A stretch of 5,546 nucleotides of DNA from Zoogloeaceae bacterium (GTDB taxonomy: Bacteria > Pseudomonadota > Gammaproteobacteria > Burkholderiales > Rhodocyclaceae), in NCBI GenBank assembly GCA_031267345.1, contig JAIRZG010000110.1, positions 1-5,546 of the forward strand. The letters are read 5' to 3'. The translations under genes and the position numbers were made by a program. Below the pieces are notes generated by a model. That model worked only from the letters and a program-made list of their open reading frames with translations, did no database searches and had not been told where the DNA came from. Positions 1 through 5,382 of this stretch are shown here, in pieces. How positions within the stretch are numbered: position 1 is the stretch's first letter; each line of letters opens with the position of its first letter.

Positions 1-126
1 GGCGGCATCACCGCGCTCCTGGCGATGCTGAATTCCTGCGCCAGCGGGGTGGCGGTGGTGAATATCGACAACGGTTACGGCGCGGCGGTGCTGGCGAGCC
101 GGATCAATCAAATGAAGAGCGCTTAA
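1..126 (+). CDS. larB: LarB, C-terminal end (NaAD carboxylase/hydrolase of nickel-pincer cofactor synthesis), partial
   Basis: The gene is open at the left edge; the last 41 codons end at TAA 124-126. The visible part carries the glycine/alanine-rich ending typical of LarB, a PurE-like (AIR carboxylase fold) protein: a TALLAMLNSCASG stretch followed by VAVVNIDNGYGAA. In the known pathway LarB adds a carboxylate to C5 of the pyridinium ring of nicotinic acid adenine dinucleotide and cleaves the phosphoanhydride, giving pyridinium-3,5-biscarboxylic acid mononucleotide and AMP in the cytoplasm. The next gene, larC, starts 3 bases after the stop, so the two are almost certainly co-transcribed and translationally coupled. 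The N-terminal domain and catalytic residues lie outside the window. The call rests on the tail motif and on the larC-larE neighbours. Confidence 0.88.
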   Translation, partial: GGITALLAMLNSCASGVAVVNIDNGYGAAVLASRINQMKSA

Positions 127-129
127 ATC

Positions 130-1350
130 GTGAACACGCTGTATCTGGAATGCAAAATGGGCGCGGCAGGCGATATGCTGATGGCGGCGCTCTATGAACT
201 GCTGGAAGACGACGCGCAGGAATCGTTTCTTCAGCAGATTAACGCGCTCGGATTGCCGAAGACGCGGGTTTCCGCCAGCCAAACGGCGCGCTGCGGGATC
301 ATCGGCACGCGGATTGCCGTGCAAATCAGCGGTCGAGAGGAGCATGAACATCAAGGCGCCTTCGCCCATCCTCACCACGCGCGCCACACTCCGGCAACCG
401 GCTTTGCTGAAATCGAATCCCTGCTCGCCAGTCTGCCCGTCTCGATTTTGGTGCGCGAACATGCCGCTCAAGTATATCGGTTGATCGCCGAGGCGGAATC
501 TGCCGTGCATGGCTGTCCGGTTGAGCAAATTCATTTCCATGAAGTCGGACAGTTGGACGCCGTGATCGATATTGTCGGCGTCTCAATGCTGCTTGAGTTG
601 CTCGCGCCGGAGCGTATCGTGGCATCCGCAATCCATGTCGGCGATGGACAGGCGCGCGCCGCCCACGGTGTTCTGCCCGTGCCCGCGCCAGCGACGGCTC
701 GGCTGCTGCACGGGATTCCCTGTTACGGCAGTTCGATCAAGGAAGAATTGTGCACGCCCACCGGAGCCGCCCTGCTGCGGCATTTCGTCGAGACCTTCCG
801 CGCCATGCCGCCGATGCGGGTGGCAAAGGTCGGCTACGGCATGGGCGCGAAGGATTTTCCCGCCGTTTTGAGTTGTGTACGCGCGTTTTTTGGCGAAAGC
901 GCCGATGCCGACGCAACCCGGACCAACGATACCGTGGCGGAGCTTTGCTGCAATCTGGACGACATGACCGGAGAGGCCATCGCTCATGCCGCGCAAAGGC
1001 TGCTCGCAGCAGGCGCGTTGGATGTTTTCACGGTGCCCGCGCAGATGAAGAAAGGTCGCCCCGGCGTGCTGCTCACCTGTCTGTGCGCTCCCGCCGAGGC
1101 TGAACGCTTCGCCGCCCTGATGCTCGCGCACACGACCAGCTTCGGCGTCCGCAAAACCTTGTGCGACCGTTACCTTCTCGCCCGCGCAGTCGCCGAAAAA
1201 CAAACGCGCCTCGGCAGCGTCCGCATCAAGCGCGGCGAGGGCTATGGCGTTGCCAAATCCAAACCGGAATACGAGGACATTGCGGCATTGGCGGAAAAAA
1301 ACGGAATCTCCTTTATGAAAGCTGTGGACGACATTTTGCAAGAGAATTAG
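130..1350 (+). CDS. larC: LarC, nickel insertase of nickel-pincer nucleotide synthesis
   Basis: This 406-residue protein has the full LarC layout. The N-terminal half opens with LYLECKMGAAGDM (residues 4-16), has a histidine-rich loop at residues 72-86 (H72, H74, H80, H82, H83, H86) suited to handling nickel, and contains HFHEVGQLDAVIDIVG (135-150) and ELCTPTGAALL (206-216). The C-terminal half (LarC2) has NLDDMTGE (275-282), PAQMKKGRPG (303-312), SFGVR (337-341) and KSKPEYED (376-383). Known LarC proteins insert nickel into the bis-thiocarboxylated nucleotide with CTP as co-substrate, completing the NPN cofactor. In Lactiplantibacillus plantarum the two halves are joined by a programmed frameshift; here they form one frame. 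The start is GTG at 130, 3 bases after the larB stop, with only a weak AGAG-like ribosome site, so coupling to larB is likely. larE follows 3 bases after the TAG stop. Confidence 0.95.
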   Translation: MNTLYLECKMGAAGDMLMAALYELLEDDAQESFLQQINALGLPKTRVSASQTARCGIIGTRIAVQISGREEHEHQGAFAHPHHARHTPATGFAEIESLLASLPVSILVREHAAQVYRLIAEAESAVHGCPVEQIHFHEVGQLDAVIDIVGVSMLLELLAPERIVASAIHVGDGQARAAHGVLPVPAPATARLLHGIPCYGSSIKEELCTPTGAALLRHFVETFRAMPPMRVAKVGYGMGAKDFPAVLSCVRAFFGESADADATRTNDTVAELCCNLDDMTGEAIAHAAQRLLAAGALDVFTVPAQMKKGRPGVLLTCLCAPAEAERFAALMLAHTTSFGVRKTLCDRYLLARAVAEKQTRLGSVRIKRGEGYGVAKSKPEYEDIAALAEKNGISFMKAVDDILQEN

Positions 1351-1353
1351 CCC

Positions 1354-2169
1354 ATGCCCAATCTGGAAGAAAAAAAGCGATCGCTCGCGGCGTATCTCGC
1401 AGAACTGGAGAGTGTCGCCGTCGCCTTTTCCGGCGGCGTGGATTCCACCTTCCTGCTCAAGATGGCGCATGACGTACTGGGAGACAAGGCGCTTGCCGTC
1501 ACGGCGCGTTCGCATTCCTTCCCGCGACGCGAACTGGACGAGGCCGTTGCGTTTTGCAGGCAGGAGGGCATCCGGCATGTGCTGGTGGACTCCGGGGAAC
1601 TGGATATAGCCGGTTTTTCGGGCAATCCGGTCAATCGCTGTTATTTGTGCAAGACGGAGTTGATGACGCAGCTCAAGGAAGTCGCCCGCGTGGAAGGCGT
1701 CAGGCACGTCGTGGAAGGCTCCAACATGGACGACATGGGCGACTATCGACCGGGCTTGCGCGCCATAGAAGAACTTCAGGTCAAAAGCCCGCTGCGTCAC
1801 GCCGGGCTGAACAAGGCGGAAATCCGGCAACTCTCGAAAGAATTGGGGCTTGCTGCTTGGGAAAAACCCTCCTTCGCCTGCCTCGCCAGCCGCATTCCCT
1901 ATGGCGAAAAAATCGACATCTCGCGCCTCAAAATGATAGACCACGCCGAACAGTTTTTGCTGGACCTGGGACTGAAGCAGGTGCGCGTGCGCCTGCACGG
2001 TACGCTGGCGCGCATCGAGACCGACGGCGAGGGGATGGAGCGATTGATGGCGGCGGCGAATCGGGAAAGCGTTTACAAGGCGTTGAAGGAGTACGGGTTT
2101 ACCTATGTGTCTCTGGATTTGCTGGGTTATCGCACGGGGAGCATGAATGAATCCCTGGGGCGGGTTTGA
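1354..2169 (+). CDS. larE: LarE, ATP-dependent sulfur transferase of nickel-pincer nucleotide synthesis (three-cysteine type)
   Basis: This 271-residue PP-loop protein has the ATP-binding motif SGGVDS at residues 26-31, EGSNMDD (121-127), DYRPG (130-134), the RVRLH segment (211-215) and GYRTGSMNE (258-266). LarE adenylates the carboxylates of the LarB product and replaces them with thiocarboxylates in two rounds. In the L. plantarum enzyme the sulfur comes from one sacrificial cysteine, Cys176. Here a cysteine sits at exactly position 176 (FACLASR), and there are two more at C96 and C99 in NRCYLCK. Three cysteines of this kind mark the LarE class that binds a [4Fe-4S] cluster and can turn over catalytically, so that mode is inferred. 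The ATG at 1354 is 3 bases after larC. The last residues (GRV) and the stop are encoded inside a palindromic repeat. Confidence 0.94.
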   Translation: MPNLEEKKRSLAAYLAELESVAVAFSGGVDSTFLLKMAHDVLGDKALAVTARSHSFPRRELDEAVAFCRQEGIRHVLVDSGELDIAGFSGNPVNRCYLCKTELMTQLKEVARVEGVRHVVEGSNMDDMGDYRPGLRAIEELQVKSPLRHAGLNKAEIRQLSKELGLAAWEKPSFACLASRIPYGEKIDISRLKMIDHAEQFLLDLGLKQVRVRLHGTLARIETDGEGMERLMAAANRESVYKALKEYGFTYVSLDLLGYRTGSMNESLGRV

Positions 2170-2188
2170 AACCCGCCCCTACGGGGCG
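2157..2188. repeat. REP-like GC-rich palindrome over the larE stop codon
   Basis: An uninterrupted palindrome has arms GGGGCGGGTTT (2157-2167) and AAACCCGCCCC (2169-2179) around one central G. The larE stop TGA (2167-2169) lies in its centre. The right arm is followed by TAC and a second GGGGCG (2183-2188), so CGCCCC (2174-2179) can pair with either flanking GGGGCG copy, giving two mutually exclusive hairpins. Read on the minus strand the element begins with GTAGGGGCGG, and a GTAG head next to a palindrome is typical of REP elements mobilised by RAYT transposases. It sits between two convergent genes, a common REP position, and may stabilise mRNA or end transcription from both sides. There is no T-tract. 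The REP identity is from pattern only; other copies in the genome were not seen. Confidence 0.65.
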
Positions 2189-2201
2189 CTGCGATTCGCG
2201 T

Positions 2202-3161
2202 TCAGAGCGTAATCAATTCGTATTGATCGTTGCCCAGGCCCAATTCCTTCATGTAGGTGAGCTGACGCAGACCGCTACGGCTCTCAATACGTTCCACGAG
2301 ATCGTGTCGGTGTTCCGGCGGCAACGCGTAGATCAGGTCGACCGAAGCCTGGTCTACGGCGAGAATATCCGTCGAGGCCAATATGCCCAAATCAGGCGTC
2401 GTGGGAGGAGCCGCTGCCGTTCCCGCGCAGTCGCAGTCCACCGACATGTTGCGGAGTACATTGATGTAGGCAATGCGCGATCCGAAGTGGTCGGCAATCG
2501 CTTTTCCGCCTTCGACCATGCGCTCCATGAAATTGGGGCCATCCGCCCAGAGATTGTCGCCTTCCTGGTGCAATTGCCGCTTGCCTGCCTTGCCGGAAGC
2601 GCAGCCGATGGCGATATTTTTGAGCGATCCGCCAAATCCCCCCATTGCGTGACCCTTGAAATGCGTGAGAACGAGCATGGATTCATAGTTGAGGATATTC
2701 TTCCCCACGGATAGTTCCTTGAGCCACTTTCCACCAGCGATGGGCAGGTTCGCGTCGCCGTCGGCATCCATGATGTCCACCGGAGAGAAAGTCCAGCCGT
2801 TCGTCTCCAGAACCTGTCGGTGTCCCTCCGTATTCTGCCTGGGACTGCCGTAGAGCACGTTACATTCGACGATCGTGCTGTCGGGCACGCCGGACATGAA
2901 CGCCTGGACCCACTCCCTGGGGATGATGTTCGGCCCGTTGGGTTCGCCCGTGTGCAGTTTGATGGCGATTTTCCCGCTCAAACCCTGATTGATCCGGGCG
3001 TAGAGTCTGGTCAGCCCTTCGGGACTCAAATCCCTGGTGAAAAAGACCTTCGCCTTCTCTTTTACTGGCTCCTCTGGCGATGCGCAAGCACTGCCAAGAC
3101 CGCCGACACACATAATCGCAAGGGTGCTTCCCGCCAGAAAATCACGCCGTGAGACAGGCAT
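2202..3161 (-). CDS. DUF362 domain protein with twin-arginine signal peptide
   Basis: The 319-residue protein starts MPVSRRDFLAG, a twin-arginine signal (S4-R5-R6-D7-F8-L9), followed by a hydrophobic segment (about 10-25). Export ends either at an AxA site (A25-C26-A27) or, less typically, at C26 as a poor lipobox. The mature part matches the DUF362 family: KLHTGEPNGPN (68-78), THFKGHAMGGFGGSLKN followed by IAIGC (166-187), a CDC motif (C243, C245) and PDLGILASTD (256-265). DUF362 proteins are common in anaerobes and have no settled general reaction; the conserved Cys and His residues suggest metal or cofactor binding. Twin-arginine export implies folding in the cytoplasm before transport to the periplasm. 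The start at 3161 was chosen because GGAGG lies 5 bases before it, whereas the ATG at 3176 would place five residues ahead of the signal. It converges on larE, with 32 bases between stops. Confidence 0.85.
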   Translation of the reverse strand: MPVSRRDFLAGSTLAIMCVGGLGSACASPEEPVKEKAKVFFTRDLSPEGLTRLYARINQGLSGKIAIKLHTGEPNGPNIIPREWVQAFMSGVPDSTIVECNVLYGSPRQNTEGHRQVLETNGWTFSPVDIMDADGDANLPIAGGKWLKELSVGKNILNYESMLVLTHFKGHAMGGFGGSLKNIAIGCASGKAGKRQLHQEGDNLWADGPNFMERMVEGGKAIADHFGSRIAYINVLRNMSVDCDCAGTAAAPPTTPDLGILASTDILAVDQASVDLIYALPPEHRHDLVERIESRSGLRQLTYMKELGLGNDQYELITL

Positions 3162-3171
3162 ATTTGCCTCC
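3162..3171 (-). promoter_or_regulatory. Shine-Dalgarno site deciding the DUF362 start
   Basis: On the minus strand GGAGG (3171-3167) is followed by five bases and then ATG at 3161. This strong site fixes translation at 3161. It lies inside the coding part of the longer alternative beginning at 3176. Confidence 0.7.
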
Positions 3172-3176
3172 ACCAT

Positions 3177-3397
3177 GTTTGTTCAGCGACATTCATGAAA
3201 CAACGCAACGCCGCCAAATCGTTAAGGGATGAATCGTCGAACAGTATAGAACACATTATGACGCCACGCGCGTCGGGCGTCGACCCGGCGCCAACCTCAA
3301 AGCAGGATGTAGCGGGGTTGCCGCGTCCAACCCTTATCCAGGCCGTAACTCTTTGATTAAAAAAGAGGGTTACGTTATTCCCGCATTGGGAACGGAC
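3177..3397. other. Intergenic stretch upstream of the DUF362 gene, no gene seen
   Basis: About 220 bases show no convincing coding frame on either strand. The stretch must hold the DUF362 promoter. The only minus-strand -10-like hexamer noted is TATACT (3248-3243), about 80 bases before the start, with no good -35. A small 6-bp stem (GGGTTG 3315-3320 with CAACCC 3328-3333) is present. No tRNA gene or recognisable attachment repeat was found, so the boundary with the mobile-element remnant to the right cannot be placed. Confidence 0.5.
3345..3394 (-). terminator. Possible intrinsic terminator region after the small minus-strand frame
   Basis: Reading the minus strand, CGTTCCC (3394-3388) pairs across a short loop with GGG...AACG (3382-3373) with a 3-base bulge, starting 3 bases after the TGA at 3400-3398. 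T6 (3364-3359) follows about 8 bases later. A second overlapping stem pairs GTAAC (3373-3369) plus TCTTT with AAAGA plus GTTAC (3349-3345). Neither is a textbook terminator because the T-run is not next to the stem. Confidence 0.25.
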
Positions 3398-3628
3398 TCA
3401 ATCGTGGACTTTTTCTTGCTCGTTGGCAAGCGGGTCTCTTGCCTGTCGTCCGTCTGAATCCATCACCTTCCTGCGAGTGAGGACAGTGTATCCCAAAGTG
3501 ATGAACTCGTGTGCCAAAGCTGGTTGTCGGACGATTTGTCGCAGACACTCCTTCAAAATTCGCTAAAGAAACCGGTAGTGATGCAGTTCCTATTCTTTGT
3601 CGTTCTGAAATTCATATTTTGGTGACAT
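3398..3628 (-). pseudogene. Small unknown gene interrupted by two TAG codons (possible pseudogene)
   Basis: On the minus strand an ATG at 3628 is preceded by AAGGAA at 5-base spacing. The frame runs 76 codons to TGA (3400-3398) but has TAG at codon 13 (3592-3590) and codon 22 (3565-3563). The product reads MSPKYEFQNDKE, stop, ELHHYRFL, stop, then 54 codons that look like ordinary protein, including KECLRQIVRQPALAHEF and DPLANEQEKVHD. Both TAG codons are one transition from TGG (Trp) or CAG (Gln). TAG is a real stop in this genome, since larC ends with it, so suppression is unlikely and decay is the simpler reading. I do not recognise the family. It diverges from the STY4528-like gene with 45 bases between start codons. 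The frame is short and could be open by chance. A TTG at codon 25 could in principle start the distal part. Confidence 0.33.
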
Positions 3629-3673
3629 GACACTTCCTTCGGTCTTCGTACCGATTCTTTCTGGAGTTTCGTC

Positions 3674-4600
3674 ATGTCCCATCCTGTATTTCCATCTGCA
3701 CCACCCGTTCCCCAGGCTGCCGACTTGTTTGTCCCGCAAGCCTTGCTGTTCGACACGCGTCTAAAACCCGTGGAACGCAACGCCTGGATGGTGTTTCGTT
3801 CGCTGGCGGATAGTCATGGCGTCGCCACGGTCAGCCACGAATCGCTGCGTGCTGCCCTGCTGTGCGCGCCGGGTTCGCAAAAGGCCGCCCAGGCTACTGT
3901 GTCGCGCACCGTGTTGTGTCTGCGTCTCTCCACCTGGATTGACCAGATCGGCTATCGCCGCCATCCGCGTACCGGTTTCTCGCTCGCCGCTTCCTACACT
4001 GTGCGTACCGAACCTTTGTCCTTTGCCGCGGCGTGCCTGGGCAATGAAGACTACCTGCCCTTGCTCGAACGGGGTCTGGAACATGCGCACGTGACCGTCC
4101 GACAATTGGCGCGGGACATTCTGGATCAGGCCATGCGTCATCCCGACGAGTTGGCCCAACTTCCGCTCGCCCTGCAAGAAGAGGTCAAACGACTGCACCA
4201 ACAAGCCCATTCTTCGGGGGATGGTTCCGATGGCGGAGGCGTTTCGCGGGGTGATGAATCCGACCCACACATTTCCTCTCCTGCCCCTGCTTTTCCGAAG
4301 CCCCCCCAAAAATTCCTGCAACAGTACGTACAGTACAAAACAAAAAGTATAAAAAGCACCTACGTACCGCACGCCACAAACGGAAACGCTGGAGCAGGAA
4401 GCGCTGGCGCGTTTCAGGCGGCTGGCCGCCGATCAACAGGATTGCCTGTCGGGCCGCTTGCAGGAACTGTCTGTGGAACAACGTCAGGACGTGCTGGCAG
4501 AATGGAGCGTTCGTTGCGCGGCAGGTACGCGGTGCGCGATGCCGCCGCCTATCTGTTCGGTTTGATCCGCAAGGCCCTTCAGGGTACGTTCCGCTTGTGA
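3674..4600 (+). pseudogene. STY4528-family ICE/pathogenicity-island replication protein, frameshifted and truncated
   Basis: The frame starts at ATG 3674 with GGAG 7 bases upstream. Its N-terminal part (about residues 1-175) resembles STY4528-type proteins of integrative and conjugative elements: LFVPQALLFDTRLKPVERNA (19-38) and WMVFRSLADSHGVATVSHES (39-58), then a winged-helix-like region, YLPLLERGLEHAHVTVRQLA (127-146), and a polar linker (about 175-225). These proteins are thought to act in element replication or maintenance. Residues of about 235-286 are Gly/Ala/Arg-rich junk. The frame one base later (4383-4526) reads as protein instead, with ALARFRRLAADQQDCLSGRL and QDVLAEWSVRCAAG. A +1 shift therefore lies within 4366-4383, and a compensating -1 shift within 4526-4532 restores VRDAAAYLFGLIRKALQGTF. 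TGA 4598-4600 then stands where a Trp codon would fit. The gene is probably non-functional. The family call is from memory of motifs. Confidence 0.75.
4322..4366 (+). repeat. AT-rich 9-base periodic tract inside the STY4528-like gene
   Basis: Five 9-base units (CAGTACGTA, CAGTACAAA, ACAAAAAGT, ATAAAAAGC, ACCTACGTA) encode tripeptides QYV, QYK, TKS, IKS and TYV. Neighbouring units share TAC or AAA in the second codon. The tract is much richer in A and T than its surroundings, has TACGTA at both ends, and lies just before the first frameshift. Confidence 0.5.
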
Positions 4601-4924
4601 GCCACGCGCAAGAACACAGGGCCTGCGGCAAAAGTCCGGGAAGCGCCACGGGAAACGCCCAAGCCGTCATCGACATCCGTGCCACCTGTCACTGAAACAG
4701 CGCACCAACCCGCTTCTAGGGAAGTGGCCTTGGCCTATCTCCAGCGCATGAAGGCGATGTTGCAGGGTATGGCGAGTGCGGCGCCGGGTCACGCAACGAA
4801 ACCATCCCAGGCAAAGCCTCCCCAAACGCCGATCGTCCGTGCCGTGACGCAGGCCATGTCTTCGACGGGTCAATTGCGCCCGCTGGCGGTGTTCCTGACG
4901 CCGATCATGGCAACAGGCCGATGA
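4601..4924 (+). pseudogene. Severed C-terminal tail of the STY4528-like gene
   Basis: The frame of the upstream gene continues without a stop from the TGA at 4598-4600 to TGA 4922-4924. It reads ATRKNTG directly after the stop, then a Pro/Thr-rich stretch, then PASREVALAYLQRMKAMLQG (about 4709-4768), which resembles the usual C-terminal ending of STY4528-type proteins. This shows that TGA 4598-4600 is an internal nonsense codon, probably TGG to TGA. The residues after LQG (about 50) are not typical of the family ending and may be read-through after a further lesion. A GTG at 4679 could open an 81-residue frame, but I see no ribosome site for it. Translation as a separate protein is unlikely. 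Confidence 0.6.
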
Positions 4925-4975
4925 CGCGATGGGCCGGACTGATCGACATTGTCCTGTGGCGGTTCCAGCTGCCTG

Positions 4976-5008
4976 CGTGCCGTCACTGTCCGCCGCAGTG
5001 ACGGCACG
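4976..5008. repeat. Perfect 13-bp inverted repeat with 7-base loop
   Basis: CGTGCCGTCACTG (4976-4988) and CAGTGACGGCACG (4996-5008) are exact reverse complements around TCCGCCG. This is the strongest hairpin in the window. No T-run follows on the plus strand, so it is not a classical terminator. It lies about 50 bases after the remnant of the STY4528-like gene. Confidence 0.8.
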
Positions 5009-5098
5009 GCGAGCTGCCGCAACAATGGAGGGGCGCGCAATATCCCATTGCTTGCGGCGCGCGTGATGATGCCTTGGCATACTGGTTTTGCAACAGCC

Positions 5099-5122
5099 TT
5101 CCGGTGGACATAGACACCGGAA
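5099..5122. repeat. 8-bp inverted repeat, 8-base loop
   Basis: TTCCGGTG (5099-5106) and CACCGGAA (5115-5122) are exact reverse complements around GACATAGA. It is the second of several stems in the spacer between the two ICE genes. Confidence 0.6.
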
Positions 5123-5247
5123 TTCTGGCGCAGGGCAGAAAAGCGCCACAGGAAACAGCATCCTGCTTTCCCCGCCGTACCCATCCGGTTGTCCCACAGC
5201 GCGGGTTCCTGGAAACGCTGATCCGGTTCACCGGACGGAACCACCCA

Positions 5248-5276
5248 GACACGCCCAAGGCTCGTTTTGGCGTGTC
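5248..5276. repeat. 8-bp inverted repeat, 13-base loop
   Basis: GACACGCC (5248-5255) and GGCGTGTC (5269-5276) are exact reverse complements. The inner flanks (CCAA and TTTTGG) allow a few further pairs with a bulge. Confidence 0.55.
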
Positions 5277-5382
5277 GCCCTACCCACGGGCAGAGCCTTC
5301 TTCGTCCCAGACCGTGTTCTTCCGGTCAGCACGTCCAATCCGGCGTTTCTCTGGCCTGCCGCAAGCACCCATTCCCATTCAC

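Larger units (their letters stand above)
4925..5382. other. Hairpin-rich spacer between two ICE genes
   Basis: About 460 bases without a supported gene. Open frames on both strands are long only because the DNA is GC-rich; their products are Arg/Pro/His-rich and have no ribosome sites. The stretch holds several inverted repeats, including a 13-bp perfect stem (4976-5008), an 8-bp stem (5099-5122), an 8-bp stem (5248-5276) and smaller ones such as CAGGA/TCCTG near 5151-5167. It ends just before the strong AGGAGG at 5383-5388. It could hold a promoter, a replication or transfer site, or an mRNA processing region; the sequence alone does not decide. Confidence 0.5.

Noticed and set aside
886..891. 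T6 run near the boundary of the two LarC halves, where some bacteria use a programmed frameshift
   Set aside because: Both halves are already in one frame, so no shift is needed. The run is not a proper X-XXY-YYZ heptamer and a -1 shift would lose the conserved C-terminal half.
583..1998. 471-codon open frame on the minus strand across larC and larE
   Set aside because: It lies opposite two well-supported genes, is rich in His/Arg/Gly/Phe as expected of an antisense shadow, and shows no recognisable motif or ribosome site.
3243..3248. TATACT on the minus strand as a DUF362 promoter -10 box
   Set aside because: No acceptable -35 at 16-18 bases; a single hexamer is too weak to annotate.
3357..3566. 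Open plus-strand frames opposite the TAG-interrupted small frame
   Set aside because: No start with a ribosome site, and Ser/Cys/Arg-rich products unlike any family I know.
3162..3673. tRNA gene or CRISPR array as an ICE attachment site
   Set aside because: No cloverleaf, no CCA end with a T-arm GTTC motif, and no regularly spaced direct repeats were found.
4667..5197. 176-codon minus-strand frame across the spacer
   Set aside because: The product is Arg/His/Cys-rich with no domain and partly opposes the STY4528-like tail; it is a GC-driven open frame.
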